Shown: positions 6,950-14,339 of the stretch, piece by piece
How positions within the stretch are numbered: position 1 is the first letter of the stretch
How the letters are laid out: each line of letters starts with the position of its first letter
Source: Pseudomonas sp. BP8
Lineage (GTDB): Bacteria > Pseudomonadota > Gammaproteobacteria > Pseudomonadales > Pseudomonadaceae
Assembly (NCBI RefSeq): GCF_017875955.1
Contig: NZ_JAGINK010000001.1
Location: 5,737,501 to 5,801,500, forward strand
DNA length: 64,000 nucleotides
Direction: 5' to 3'
Translations under genes and position numbers: made by a program
The notes under the pieces: model-generated
The model's database searches: none
What the model was told of the DNA's origin: nothing
The model's input: only the letters and a program-made list of their open reading frames with translations

Positions 6950-7897
6950 ATGTATGACTGGCTAAATGCCTTGCCCAAGGCCGAACTGCACATGCACCTG
7001 GAGGGCTCGCTGGAGCCTGAACTGCTGTTCGCCCTGGCCGAACGCAACAAGATCGCCCTGCCCTGGGCCGATGTGGAAACCCTGCGCAGCGCCTATGCGT
7101 TCAACAACCTGCAGGAGTTTCTCGACCTCTACTACCAGGGCGCTGACGTCCTGCGCACCGAGCAGGACTTCTACGACCTGACCTGGGCCTACCTGCAACG
7201 CTGCAAGGCCCAGAACGTTATCCACACCGAGCCGTTCTTCGATCCACAGACCCACACCGACCGCGGCATTCCCTTCGAAGTGGTGCTGGGTGGCCTGAGC
7301 CAGGCCCTCAAGGACGGTCGCGAGCAATTGGGCATCAGCAGCGGGCTGATCCTGAGCTTCCTGCGCCACCTCAGTGAAGATGAGGCGCAAAAAACCCTCG
7401 ACCAGGCCCTGCCGTTTCGCGACGCCTTCATTGCAGTAGGCCTGGACAGCTCCGAGAAGGGCCATCCACCAAGCAAGTTCCAGCGGGTCTTCGACCGCGC
7501 CCGCAGCGAAGGCTTCGTGGCCGTGGCGCACGCCGGCGAAGAAGGCCCACCCGAATACATCTGGGAAGCCCTCGACCTGCTCAAGATCAAGCGGATCGAC
7601 CACGGCGTACGCGCCATCGAGGACGAACGCCTGATGCAGCGCATCATCGATGAGCAGATCCCGCTGACCGTCTGCCCGCTGTCCAACACCAAGCTCTGCG
7701 TGTTCGATCACATGAGCCAGCACAACATCCTCGACATGCTCGAGCGTGGCGTGAAAGTGACTGTCAATTCGGACGACCCGGCCTACTTCGGCGGCTATGT
7801 CACCGAGAACTTCCATGCCCTGCACACCCACTTGGGCATGACCGAAGACCAAGCCCGCCGACTGGCACAGAACAGCCTGGATGCTCGACTGGTCTGA
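6950..7897 (+). CDS. add: Adenine deaminase of the adenosine-deaminase-like family
   Basis: 315 residues from the ATG at 6950; a longer in-frame extension to 6734 overlaps the previous gene and is rejected because MYDWLNALPKAELHMHLEGS is the conserved family start. Zinc and catalytic residues are visible: H14 and H16 (ELHMHLEG), HAGEEG with H194 and E197, H218 in DHGVRA, and D275/D276 in NSDDPAYF. Genes of this type are usually labelled adenosine deaminase, but the close P. aeruginosa homologue Pa0148 was shown to act on the free base adenine, giving hypoxanthine. By homology adenine is the likely substrate here. The product acts in the cytosol. It converges on an ArsR-family gene with only 29 bp between stops. 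Confidence 0.88.
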   Translation: MYDWLNALPKAELHMHLEGSLEPELLFALAERNKIALPWADVETLRSAYAFNNLQEFLDLYYQGADVLRTEQDFYDLTWAYLQRCKAQNVIHTEPFFDPQTHTDRGIPFEVVLGGLSQALKDGREQLGISSGLILSFLRHLSEDEAQKTLDQALPFRDAFIAVGLDSSEKGHPPSKFQRVFDRARSEGFVAVAHAGEEGPPEYIWEALDLLKIKRIDHGVRAIEDERLMQRIIDEQIPLTVCPLSNTKLCVFDHMSQHNILDMLERGVKVTVNSDDPAYFGGYVTENFHALHTHLGMTEDQARRLAQNSLDARLV

Positions 7898-7926
7898 GAC
7901 TATCGCCGCAGCGTATTGCAGGTAAC

Positions 7927-8643
7927 CTAGCCGACCTGCAATGCCGGCTGGACGCGGGCGATGCGGTTGATCTGCTGGATACCCAGCGGCGTGATCTGCA
8001 GCGCCCGCGCCCCTTCCTGCTCCAGGAGCCATCCCGACTGCAGGAACAGCCTGAGCAGCGCCTGCCCCAGACTCCCGCCCAGATGCGGCCCGCGGTCGCT
8101 CCACTGGTTGCAGCGACAGACAACGCACTTGTTCTGCTGGCTGTGCGCAAGCGCCTCGATGTAGACGCCGATCGCCGCCAATTGGCCTCTGCCTTCCTCG
8201 GTGACGCGCAATTGCCGGTCACAGCCGTCCAGCCAGCCAGCGGCAATCAGCCGCTGATGCAGATCAGCCGCCAACTCGCCGCCCAGGTGATCGCCGCAAC
8301 GCCGCGTTCTGCGCATCGACAGCGGCACCTGCAAGGGCTGCACCTGCGAATCACGCTGGCGAAGATCATCCAGGCGCAAACTGGCCAGGGCTTCTACCGC
8401 CGCCCCGACCTCAGGCGTGGCCAAGCGGAAATAGCGTTTTCGCCCCCTTGCCTCGAGCCGTAACAGCCCAGCAGCAGACAGCAAGGACAAATGCGCACAG
8501 GCGGACGAACAGGTCACCCCAGTCATTACGGCCAGTTCGTCGGCCGGACGCGGCGTGCCGTCGATCAGCGCCCACAACATGGCGCTACGCTTGGGGTCGG
8601 CCATAAGGCCGGCGATCTGACTGATACTGCTCACTGCGGGCAT
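7927..8643 (-). CDS. ArsR-family winged-helix regulator with extended C-terminal region
   Basis: 238 residues, about twice a minimal ArsR protein. The N-terminal winged helix-turn-helix is at about 5-95: LMADPKRSAMLWALIDG, then ADELAVMTGVTCSSACAHLS and the wing RGRKRYFRLA. A second part (about 105-235) also looks like a winged helix and holds a CVVCRC cluster (about residue 173-178) that could bind metal or be redox active. Many Pseudomonas ArsR-like proteins of this length are uncharacterised, so no inducer is assigned. It is convergent with the adenine deaminase gene; the likely target lies upstream, but the next 480 bp hold no obvious gene. Confidence 0.8.
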   Translation of the reverse strand: MPAVSSISQIAGLMADPKRSAMLWALIDGTPRPADELAVMTGVTCSSACAHLSLLSAAGLLRLEARGRKRYFRLATPEVGAAVEALASLRLDDLRQRDSQVQPLQVPLSMRRTRRCGDHLGGELAADLHQRLIAAGWLDGCDRQLRVTEEGRGQLAAIGVYIEALAHSQQNKCVVCRCNQWSDRGPHLGGSLGQALLRLFLQSGWLLEQEGARALQITPLGIQQINRIARVQPALQVG

Positions 8644-9127
8644 AAACGGTAACTCCCTGCTAGATCCGTCTGGTTACGATGGCCAAGCATGGTAGGGAAG
8701 TTTCTCTCGCTGTCGCTGGCCGCCGAAAGCAGTATAAGCCGGTCGAAGTCGTCCGCCCCTGCCAGGGAAGGCCATGCCAGGCAGGCAAACGCCGTGGGTA
8801 TACCCCCCCTCGACAATCATCCAGCGAAGTGGGTAGCCGGGCATCGGCCCTGCTATCAGCGCCACAGGGCTTCAGGTGTATAGGCCGCAGCAACCGAGCA
8901 GGGCTTCGTTGTAAGAAAGATCCGAGGACAGTGCCGACAGCCCGCTTCATCAAGTACGGCAAACAAAAGCGAAGCGTCCGTCCTACAGCAAGCACCCCAC
9001 CACCTAGACACTGCGTGTAGGAAAGTTGCCGCCACGACCGTCAGTCAGGATCACCACCACAGGCCATGGCGCCTGACGGTAGCGGCGCTAAACTTGAGCC
9101 GCTCTCGTCCCCTGGAGGAATGCCGCG
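8644..9127. other. 484-bp gene-free interval upstream of the ArsR gene
   Basis: No reading frame here has a ribosome site and recognisable protein. The only notable sequence is a perfect 10-bp palindrome, GGGTATACCC, at 8796-8805, about 155 bp before the ArsR start. It could be a repressor site but there is no direct support. Confidence 0.5.
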
Positions 9128-9325
9128 ATGAAAATTGTCGTCAGTACGTCGAGCCGCCACCCCAATTGCCCCTGGCAGGTCCGACTCGATCAGCATGTCG
9201 TGAGTTTTCGCAGCGAGGCCGAGGCACGGGCGTTTGTCGCCACCCTCGAAAGCCGCCTGCAGGCACCTCATGCGTTCACGCCAGACGCTTGGCCTGCAAG
9301 CGCCGAGTCAGCATCGCGACACTGA
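9128..9325 (+). CDS. Small conserved-type hypothetical protein
   Basis: 65 residues beginning MKIVVSTSSRHPNCPWQVRL. A strong GGAGG ribosome site (about 9114-9118) lies 9-10 nt before the ATG, the best evidence that it is translated. There is no signal peptide or membrane segment; the middle (FRSEAEARAFVATLESRL) should form one amphipathic helix. Its last 50 bp overlap the 3' end of the Bcr/CflA transporter on the opposite strand, so the two messages are convergent and partly antisense. I do not recognise a function. Confidence 0.65.
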   Translation: MKIVVSTSSRHPNCPWQVRLDQHVVSFRSEAEARAFVATLESRLQAPHAFTPDAWPASAESASRH

Positions 9326-10457
9326 CCACCAACCCGCCGCACAGGCTGATCACCAGCGCCATCGGTACCGCGCTGCCGTCGTGCAGCAAGCTGACCAGCC
9401 CGGCGGCACCGGCCGCGACACTGAACTGCAGGCAGCCCATCAACGCCGAGGCGCTGCCAGCACGCGCGCCCTGGCCGCTCATGGCACAGGCCGACGCGTT
9501 GGGGATGATGCAGCCCAGGCTGGCGATGCAGACAAACAACGGCACCAGCAATGGCCACAGCTGAGCCGGGCGCAGCGCCGCCACGCCCAGCAGCACCAAT
9601 GCCGAGGCCAGGTACAGCCACACCGCCCGGCTCAGCAGGAACGCCGGGCCACGCTTGGACAGCAACCGGGCATTGACCTGGGCAACGAGGATGAAGCCCG
9701 CTGCGTTGGTGCCGAACAGCCAACCGTAGTGCTCTGCCGGCACCCCATAGAGCTTGATGAACACGAACGGTGAACCGGCAATGTAGGCGAACATGCCGGC
9801 GATGGCGGTACCGCCGGTCAACGCATGACCAATGAACACGCGATCTTTGAACAGGCGCAGGTACTGGCGAAACGCGCCCGCCAGCGGCTGACGCGGCATA
9901 TCGGCAGGCATGCTCTCCGGCAGGCCGAGGCTCACGGCCAGCAGGCAACCGGCACTGAACAGGCTCAGGACCAGGAAAATCGACTGCCAGCCCGCCACGT
10001 TCACCAGCACACCGCCGAGCATCGGCGCGAGGATCGGCGCCAGGCCCATCACCAGCATCAGTTGCGAGAACACCTTGGCCGACGCCACCGGGTCGCATTT
10101 GTCACTGACGATGGCCCGCGACAACACCATGCCGGCGCAACCACCCAACGCCTGAACGAAGCGCGCAACGATCAGCGTGTCGAGGTTGGGCGCGTAGGCA
10201 CAGGCCAGCGAAGCCAGGGTGAACAAAGTCACGCCGAACAGCAGCGGGATGCGCCGGCCAAAGCGGTCGGCTACCGGCCCATAGGCCAGCTGACCGAGTG
10301 ACAGGCCGAGAAAATACGCCGCCAGGGTAGTCTGGACGTGTTGTTCATCAGTCAGAAATGCCTGCGCCATGGCCGGGAAGGCGGGCAGGTAGAAGTCGAT
10401 TGCCAACGGCCCGAACGCACTGAGGGCGCCCAGAATCAGCACAAAACGCAGGTTCAT
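9276..10457 (-). CDS. Bcr/CflA-type multidrug efflux transporter (MFS)
   Basis: 393 residues with twelve predicted hydrophobic segments, as expected for 12-TM drug:proton antiporters. The N-terminal LSAFGPLAIDFYLPAFPAMA is the Bcr/CflA start, and MFS motif A is GPVADRFGRRIPLLFG in the loop between TM2 and TM3. The TM5 antiporter region includes LAPILAPMLGG. These inner-membrane proteins export chloramphenicol, bicyclomycin or other compounds; the specific substrate is unknown. It is upstream of copZ on the same strand order but separated by a hairpin, and convergent with the 65-residue gene. The ATG at 10455-10457 gives the canonical N-terminus. Confidence 0.9.
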   Translation of the reverse strand: MNLRFVLILGALSAFGPLAIDFYLPAFPAMAQAFLTDEQHVQTTLAAYFLGLSLGQLAYGPVADRFGRRIPLLFGVTLFTLASLACAYAPNLDTLIVARFVQALGGCAGMVLSRAIVSDKCDPVASAKVFSQLMLVMGLAPILAPMLGGVLVNVAGWQSIFLVLSLFSAGCLLAVSLGLPESMPADMPRQPLAGAFRQYLRLFKDRVFIGHALTGGTAIAGMFAYIAGSPFVFIKLYGVPAEHYGWLFGTNAAGFILVAQVNARLLSKRGPAFLLSRAVWLYLASALVLLGVAALRPAQLWPLLVPLFVCIASLGCIIPNASACAMSGQGARAGSASALMGCLQFSVAAGAAGLVSLLHDGSAVPMALVISLCGGLVVSVAMLTRRLQAKRLA

Positions 10458-10536
10458 CAGGAATCCATAGCAGGCTAAGCAAGCCCGTTAGTCTACCTGC
10501 AGTGTGTGCGAACGGTATGAAAACCTTTGTAACAAT

Positions 10537-10557
10537 AGGGGCTGCCAAGCAGCCCCT
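10537..10557 (-). terminator. Hairpin terminator candidate downstream of copZ
   Basis: AGGGGCTG (10537-10544) and CAGCCCCT (10550-10557) form a perfect 8-bp stem with a 5-nt loop, 6 nt after the copZ stop on the minus strand. The following TATTGTTAC is only weakly T-rich. Confidence 0.5.
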
Positions 10558-10563
10558 GAACCG

Positions 10564-10761
10564 TCAGGCCGGTTCGGCCTGATAGCCCTCTTCACGAATG
10601 GCGGCCAGGATCTTGTCCGCCGCCAATGGGCTGTCGACGCGCACCTGCTTGCCAGCCAGGTTCACTTCCACCGTGGCCGCCGCGTCCTGCTCGTGCACCG
10701 CAGCAGTCACCGCCTTTACACAGTGGCCACAGGTCATGCCTTGTACAGTGAATACGTGCAT
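10564..10761 (-). CDS. copZ: CopZ-like copper chaperone (single HMA domain)
   Basis: 65 residues from the ATG at 10759-10761; an upstream in-frame extension lacks the conserved start. One heavy-metal-associated domain carries the Cu(I)-binding GMTCGHC (residues 8-14). Proteins of this kind buffer cytosolic Cu(I) and pass it to the CopA ATPase. A CueR operator lies just upstream (10790-10820), oriented toward this gene, so it should be induced by copper together with copA. The pairing of copZ, copA and cueR within 4 kb supports the assignment. Confidence 0.92.
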   Translation of the reverse strand: MHVFTVQGMTCGHCVKAVTAAVHEQDAAATVEVNLAGKQVRVDSPLAADKILAAIREEGYQAEPA

Positions 10762-10789
10762 CGGGTCTGTCTCCTTGTGGGTTTTGCCC

Positions 10790-10820
10790 AGTCTCAAGCT
10801 TGCCATCGGGGCAAGGTCAA
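10790..10820 (-). promoter_or_regulatory. CueR-type copper-responsive promoter of copZ
   Basis: On the minus strand, -35 TTGACC (10820-10815) and -10 GAGACT (10795-10790) are separated by 19 bp, the long spacer typical of MerR-family control. The spacer holds the near-perfect dyad ACCTTGCC-N5-GGCAAGCT (10797-10817), one mismatch from symmetry and like known CueR sites. Confidence 0.75.
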
Positions 10821-10906
10821 GGCCCGGGGCTGTCAGCCGGACTGGAAATCCGCGCGCGGCTCGGCCAAGCTGCGCTTTTGACGACATGGCAAGCAGGAGA
10901 TTCATC

Positions 10907-11293
10907 ATGATCAAGGCAGCATTGGGCCTTGTCGGATTGCTGGGCGCACTGGCTGTGGTGCCTGCGGCCAGCGCCGAGGGCAACAGCGATTACAGCGTGC
11001 TGATTATTTCCCGGGAGCGCCTGGAAGTCGCCACCACCTGCGAGATCGGCGTGTACCTCAATGACCAACTGTCAGGGCGCCTGTTCCAGGAGCAATCGAC
11101 CTCGTTCAACCTGCCGCCAGGGCCGGTCGACGTGCGCCTGCGGCTGCTGCCCGGGCAAGTGCCGGGCTGTGCGCCCGGGCTTGAGAATCAATACAACCAG
11201 CGATTGAACCTGCGCGCGGGCGAGATCAATAAATACCGCATCGCCATGAATCATGATGGCCTCCATCTGAAGCGAGCCGGCCTGGGCTATTGA
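10907..11293 (+). CDS. Secreted hypothetical protein inside the copper cluster
   Basis: 128 residues from the ATG at 10907, with CAGGAGA 6 nt upstream. A clear Sec signal peptide ends at about residue 24 (LVGLLGALAVVPAASA). The mature domain (about 104 residues) has two cysteines (TTCEIG and PGCAPG) that could form a disulfide, and a predicted mainly beta structure with RVRLRLLPG-like strands. It lies between copZ (divergent) and copA (same strand); its stop overlaps the start of the copA CueR promoter. A periplasmic role in copper or envelope stress is suggested by position only. I do not recognise a named family. Confidence 0.8.
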   Translation: MIKAALGLVGLLGALAVVPAASAEGNSDYSVLIISRERLEVATTCEIGVYLNDQLSGRLFQEQSTSFNLPPGPVDVRLRLLPGQVPGCAPGLENQYNQRLNLRAGEINKYRIAMNHDGLHLKRAGLGY

Positions 11294-11320
11294 CCTTGAC
11301 CACGTGGCAAGGTTGATGCT
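11290..11320 (+). promoter_or_regulatory. CueR-type copper-responsive promoter of copA
   Basis: -35 TTGACC (11290-11295), 19-bp spacer, -10 GATGCT (11315-11320). The spacer carries ACCTTGAC-N5-GGCAAGGT (11293-11313), one mismatch from a perfect dyad. It begins over the last bases of the preceding gene and is 26 bp before the copA ATG. Confidence 0.75.
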
Positions 11321-11345
11321 GGAGGCTAGTCCAAGGAGGAGAGCC

Positions 11346-13745
11346 ATGTCCGCATCCACCGTTTTTGACCTGCCGATTAGCGGCATGACCTGCGCCAGCT
11401 GTGCTGGCCGCGTCGAACGCGCACTGCGCAAGGTCAGCGGCGCTGAACACGTCAGCGTCAACCTCGCCACCGAACAGGCCCGCGTAGAAGCCCCGCTCGA
11501 CAGCCTGCCGGTGCTGGTCGAAGCAGTACGCCAGGCCGGTTACGCCGTACCTACCCGCAGCGTCGAGCTGCAGATCGGCGGCATGACCTGCGCCAGTTGC
11601 GCCGGACGCGTCGAACGCGCCCTGGGCAAGCTGCCCGGGGTCGAGCAGATCAGCGTCAACCTGGCCAGCGAACGGGCACATGTCGAAGTGCTCACGGCGA
11701 TCGACGACAGCCAGTTGATTGCGGCGGTCGAAAAAGCCGGCTACAGCGCCACCCTGCCCCAGGCCAACCGTGATGACCAGGCCGCTGCACAGCGCCGACT
11801 GCGCACCGAGCGGCTGGCGGTGGCCGCAGCGGTGCTGCTGGCCCTGCCGCTGGTCCTGCCGATGCTGGTCCAGCCGTTCGGGCTTGACTGGATGTTGCCG
11901 GCCTGGGTGCAGTTCCTGCTCGCCACCCCGGTGCAGTTCATCCTCGGCGCGCGCTTCTATGTGGCGGCCTGGAAGGCCGTGCGCGCCGGTGCCGGCAACA
12001 TGGACCTGCTGGTCTCGCTGGGCACCAGCGCCGGCTATGGCTTGAGCCTGTATGAATGGTCCAGGGCCCATGCGGGGATGGCGCCGCACCTGTATTTCGA
12101 AGCCTCGGCAGTGGTCATCGCCCTGGTCCTGCTTGGCAAGTACCTGGAAAGCCGGGCCAAACGCCAGACTGCCAGCGCCATCCGTGCGCTGGAGGCGCTG
12201 CGCCCGGAGCGGGCCCTGCGCGTGGTCGACGGCCGCGAAGAAGAGGTGGCCATCAGTCAGCTGCGCCTGGATGACCAGGTACTGGTCAAACCCGGCGAGC
12301 GCTTTCCGGTCGATGGCGAGGTGCTCGAAGGCAGCAGCCATGCCGACGAAGCCCTGATCAGCGGCGAAAGCCTGCCGGTACCCAAGCAGCCCGGCGATCA
12401 CGTCACCGGCGGGGCAATCAACGGCGAAGGCCGCCTGCTGGTACGCACCTTGGCGCTAGGCACCGAGACCGTGCTGGCACGGATCATCCGCCTGGTCGAA
12501 GACGCGCAGGCGGCCAAGGCGCCGATTCAGAAACTGGTCGACCGGGTCAGCCAGGTGTTCGTGCCGGCCGTGCTGGTCGTGGCGGTGATCACCCTGGTCG
12601 GCTGGTGGCTGGCAGGCGCGCCGATCGAGACCGCCCTGATCAACGCTGTTGCGGTCCTGGTGATCGCCTGCCCTTGCGCCCTCGGCCTGGCAACCCCAGC
12701 GGCAATCATGGCCGGCACGGGGGTCGCCGCCCGGCACGGCATCCTGATCAAGGACGCCGAGGCGCTGGAGCGGGCCCATGCGGTCAACCGGGTGGTGTTC
12801 GACAAGACCGGTACGCTCACCTCGGGTAGCCCGCGGATCGTGCATAGCCAGGCGGTCGGCGCGGACAACAGCGAACTGCTGCGCCTGGCCGGCGCACTGC
12901 AGCGCGGCAGTGAGCACCCGCTGGCCAAGGCGGTGCTGCACGCCTGCAGCGAACAGGCGCTGGATGTTCCGCCGGTCAACGACAGCCAGTCGCTGACCGG
13001 GCGCGGTATCGCCGGTGCGGTCGAGGGCCGCCGACTGGCGCTGGGCAATCGACGCCTGCTGGAAGAGAGCAACCTGCAGCCTGGCGTGCTGGCCAGCAAG
13101 GCCCAGGCCTGGGAAGCCGAAGGCCGCACCCTGTCGTGGCTCATCGAGCAAGCACCACAGCCCCAGGTACTCGGTCTGCTGGCCTTTGGTGACAGCCTCA
13201 AGCCGGGCGCCGAGCAGGCCATTCGTGCACTACATGGCCGAGGCATCAGCAGCCATCTGCTGACCGGCGACAACCGTGGCAGTGCCAAAGTAGTCGCCGA
13301 TGCCCTGGGCATCGATGACGTGCACGCCGAGGTGCTGCCAGCCGACAAAGCCGCAACGGTCGCCCAGCTTAAACGCAGCGGCGTGGTGGCCATGGTCGGC
13401 GATGGTATCAACGACGCCCCGGCCCTGGCCGCTGCCGACATTGGCATCGCCATGGGCGGTGGCACCGATGTGGCGATGCAGGCGGCCGGCATCACCTTGA
13501 TGCGCGGCGATCCGCGGCTGGTTCCCGCCGCTTTGGAAATCAGCCGCAAGACCTATGCGAAAATTCGCCAGAACCTGTTCTGGGCCTTTATCTACAACCT
13601 GATCGGCATCCCCCTGGCCGCCTTCGGCCTGCTCAACCCGGTGCTGGCCGGCGCCGCGATGGCCCTGTCGAGCGTCAGCGTGGTGAGCAACGCCTTGTGG
13701 TTGAAGACCTGGACACCCACCGACAGCCAGCAGGAGGACGCATGA
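11346..13745 (+). CDS. copA: Copper-exporting P1B-type ATPase CopA
   Basis: 799 residues, starting at the ATG 11346 behind AAGGAGGAGAG. Two N-terminal HMA domains each carry GMTCASC (13-19 and 79-85). The membrane CPC motif (C442-P443-C444 in VIACPCALG) defines Cu(I) specificity. The phosphorylation site DKTGTLT begins at D486, and the ATP-hinge GDGINDAPALA lies near the C-terminal end before the last two membrane helices. It pumps cytosolic Cu(I) across the inner membrane at the cost of ATP. It has a CueR promoter upstream, and its stop overlaps the cueR start by 4 bp, so it is translationally coupled to its own regulator. Confidence 0.96.
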   Translation: MSASTVFDLPISGMTCASCAGRVERALRKVSGAEHVSVNLATEQARVEAPLDSLPVLVEAVRQAGYAVPTRSVELQIGGMTCASCAGRVERALGKLPGVEQISVNLASERAHVEVLTAIDDSQLIAAVEKAGYSATLPQANRDDQAAAQRRLRTERLAVAAAVLLALPLVLPMLVQPFGLDWMLPAWVQFLLATPVQFILGARFYVAAWKAVRAGAGNMDLLVSLGTSAGYGLSLYEWSRAHAGMAPHLYFEASAVVIALVLLGKYLESRAKRQTASAIRALEALRPERALRVVDGREEEVAISQLRLDDQVLVKPGERFPVDGEVLEGSSHADEALISGESLPVPKQPGDHVTGGAINGEGRLLVRTLALGTETVLARIIRLVEDAQAAKAPIQKLVDRVSQVFVPAVLVVAVITLVGWWLAGAPIETALINAVAVLVIACPCALGLATPAAIMAGTGVAARHGILIKDAEALERAHAVNRVVFDKTGTLTSGSPRIVHSQAVGADNSELLRLAGALQRGSEHPLAKAVLHACSEQALDVPPVNDSQSLTGRGIAGAVEGRRLALGNRRLLEESNLQPGVLASKAQAWEAEGRTLSWLIEQAPQPQVLGLLAFGDSLKPGAEQAIRALHGRGISSHLLTGDNRGSAKVVADALGIDDVHAEVLPADKAATVAQLKRSGVVAMVGDGINDAPALAAADIGIAMGGGTDVAMQAAGITLMRGDPRLVPAALEISRKTYAKIRQNLFWAFIYNLIGIPLAAFGLLNPVLAGAAMALSSVSVVSNALWLKTWTPTDSQQEDA

Positions 13746-14146
13746 ACATCGGCCAGGCCGCCCGGCGCAGCGGGCTCAGTACCAAGATGATCCGCTACTA
13801 CGAGTCGATCGGCCTGCTCAAGCCAGCCCAGCGCAGCGACAGCGGCTACCGCCTTTATCAGGCCGATGACCTGCACAGCCTGGCCTTCATCAAGCGCTCG
13901 CGCGACCTGGGCTTTTCCCTGGATGAAGTGGCCAAGCTGCTGACCCTGTGGCAGGACCGTCAGCGGGCCAGCGCCGACGTCAAGGCCTTGGCCAACGAAC
14001 ACATCGATGCGCTGAACACGCGTATCGCAGAGCTGGTCAGCCTGCGTGACACCCTGGCTGAGCTGGTTGCCCATTGCCAGGGCGATGAGCGTCCGGACTG
14101 CCCGATCCTCAAGGACCTGGCCAATGGCAAGAACTGCTGTCATTAG
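13742..14146 (+). CDS. cueR: CueR, MerR-family Cu(I)-responsive activator
   Basis: 134 residues, start at the ATG 13742 inside the ATGA overlap with copA. The MerR helix-turn-helix is at 1-40 (MNIGQAARRSGLSTKMIRYY). A dimerisation coiled coil covers about 76-110. The metal loop has C112 and C120, the same spacing as the two Cu(I)-binding cysteines of E. coli CueR, and ends in NCCH. It twists the long-spacer promoters of copZ and copA into an active form when Cu(I) is bound. Placement downstream of copA, sharing its message, makes a positive autoregulatory loop likely. Confidence 0.95.
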   Translation: MNIGQAARRSGLSTKMIRYYESIGLLKPAQRSDSGYRLYQADDLHSLAFIKRSRDLGFSLDEVAKLLTLWQDRQRASADVKALANEHIDALNTRIAELVSLRDTLAELVAHCQGDERPDCPILKDLANGKNCCH

Positions 14147-14261
14147 CCGGTGTTTCGGGGCCGCGCGGCGGCCCTGCAACCGGTGTGGTATGCCGTATTA
14201 GCCTAAAGGCGACCGAATAGTCACCAAACGCGACTTAATCCAATAAATACGGGCGTTTTCC

Positions 14262-14288
14262 TACAAAAATAACAACCGCTGCCGATGG
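14262..14288 (+). promoter_or_regulatory. FliA (sigma-28)-like promoter upstream of the chemoreceptor
   Basis: TACA (14262-14265), 15 bp, GCCGATGG (14281-14288). The flagellar sigma consensus is TAAA-N15-GCCGATAA, so this has three mismatches but exact spacing. It lies 51 bp before the receptor ATG. Chemoreceptor genes are common FliA targets. Confidence 0.35.
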
Positions 14289-14339
14289 CCTTCTTATCTG
14301 CCACATGCGTACGACAAGAAAAAAACTTCGGGAGCGTGG

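Noticed and set aside
8796..8805. Palindrome GGGTATACCC as a metal-regulator operator
   Set aside because: It is a single short palindrome about 155 bp from the ArsR start with no second half-site or -10 overlap. It is mentioned only in the interval description.
8679..9020. 113-codon frame before the 65-residue gene
   Set aside because: It has no ribosome site, biased composition and no recognised similarity.
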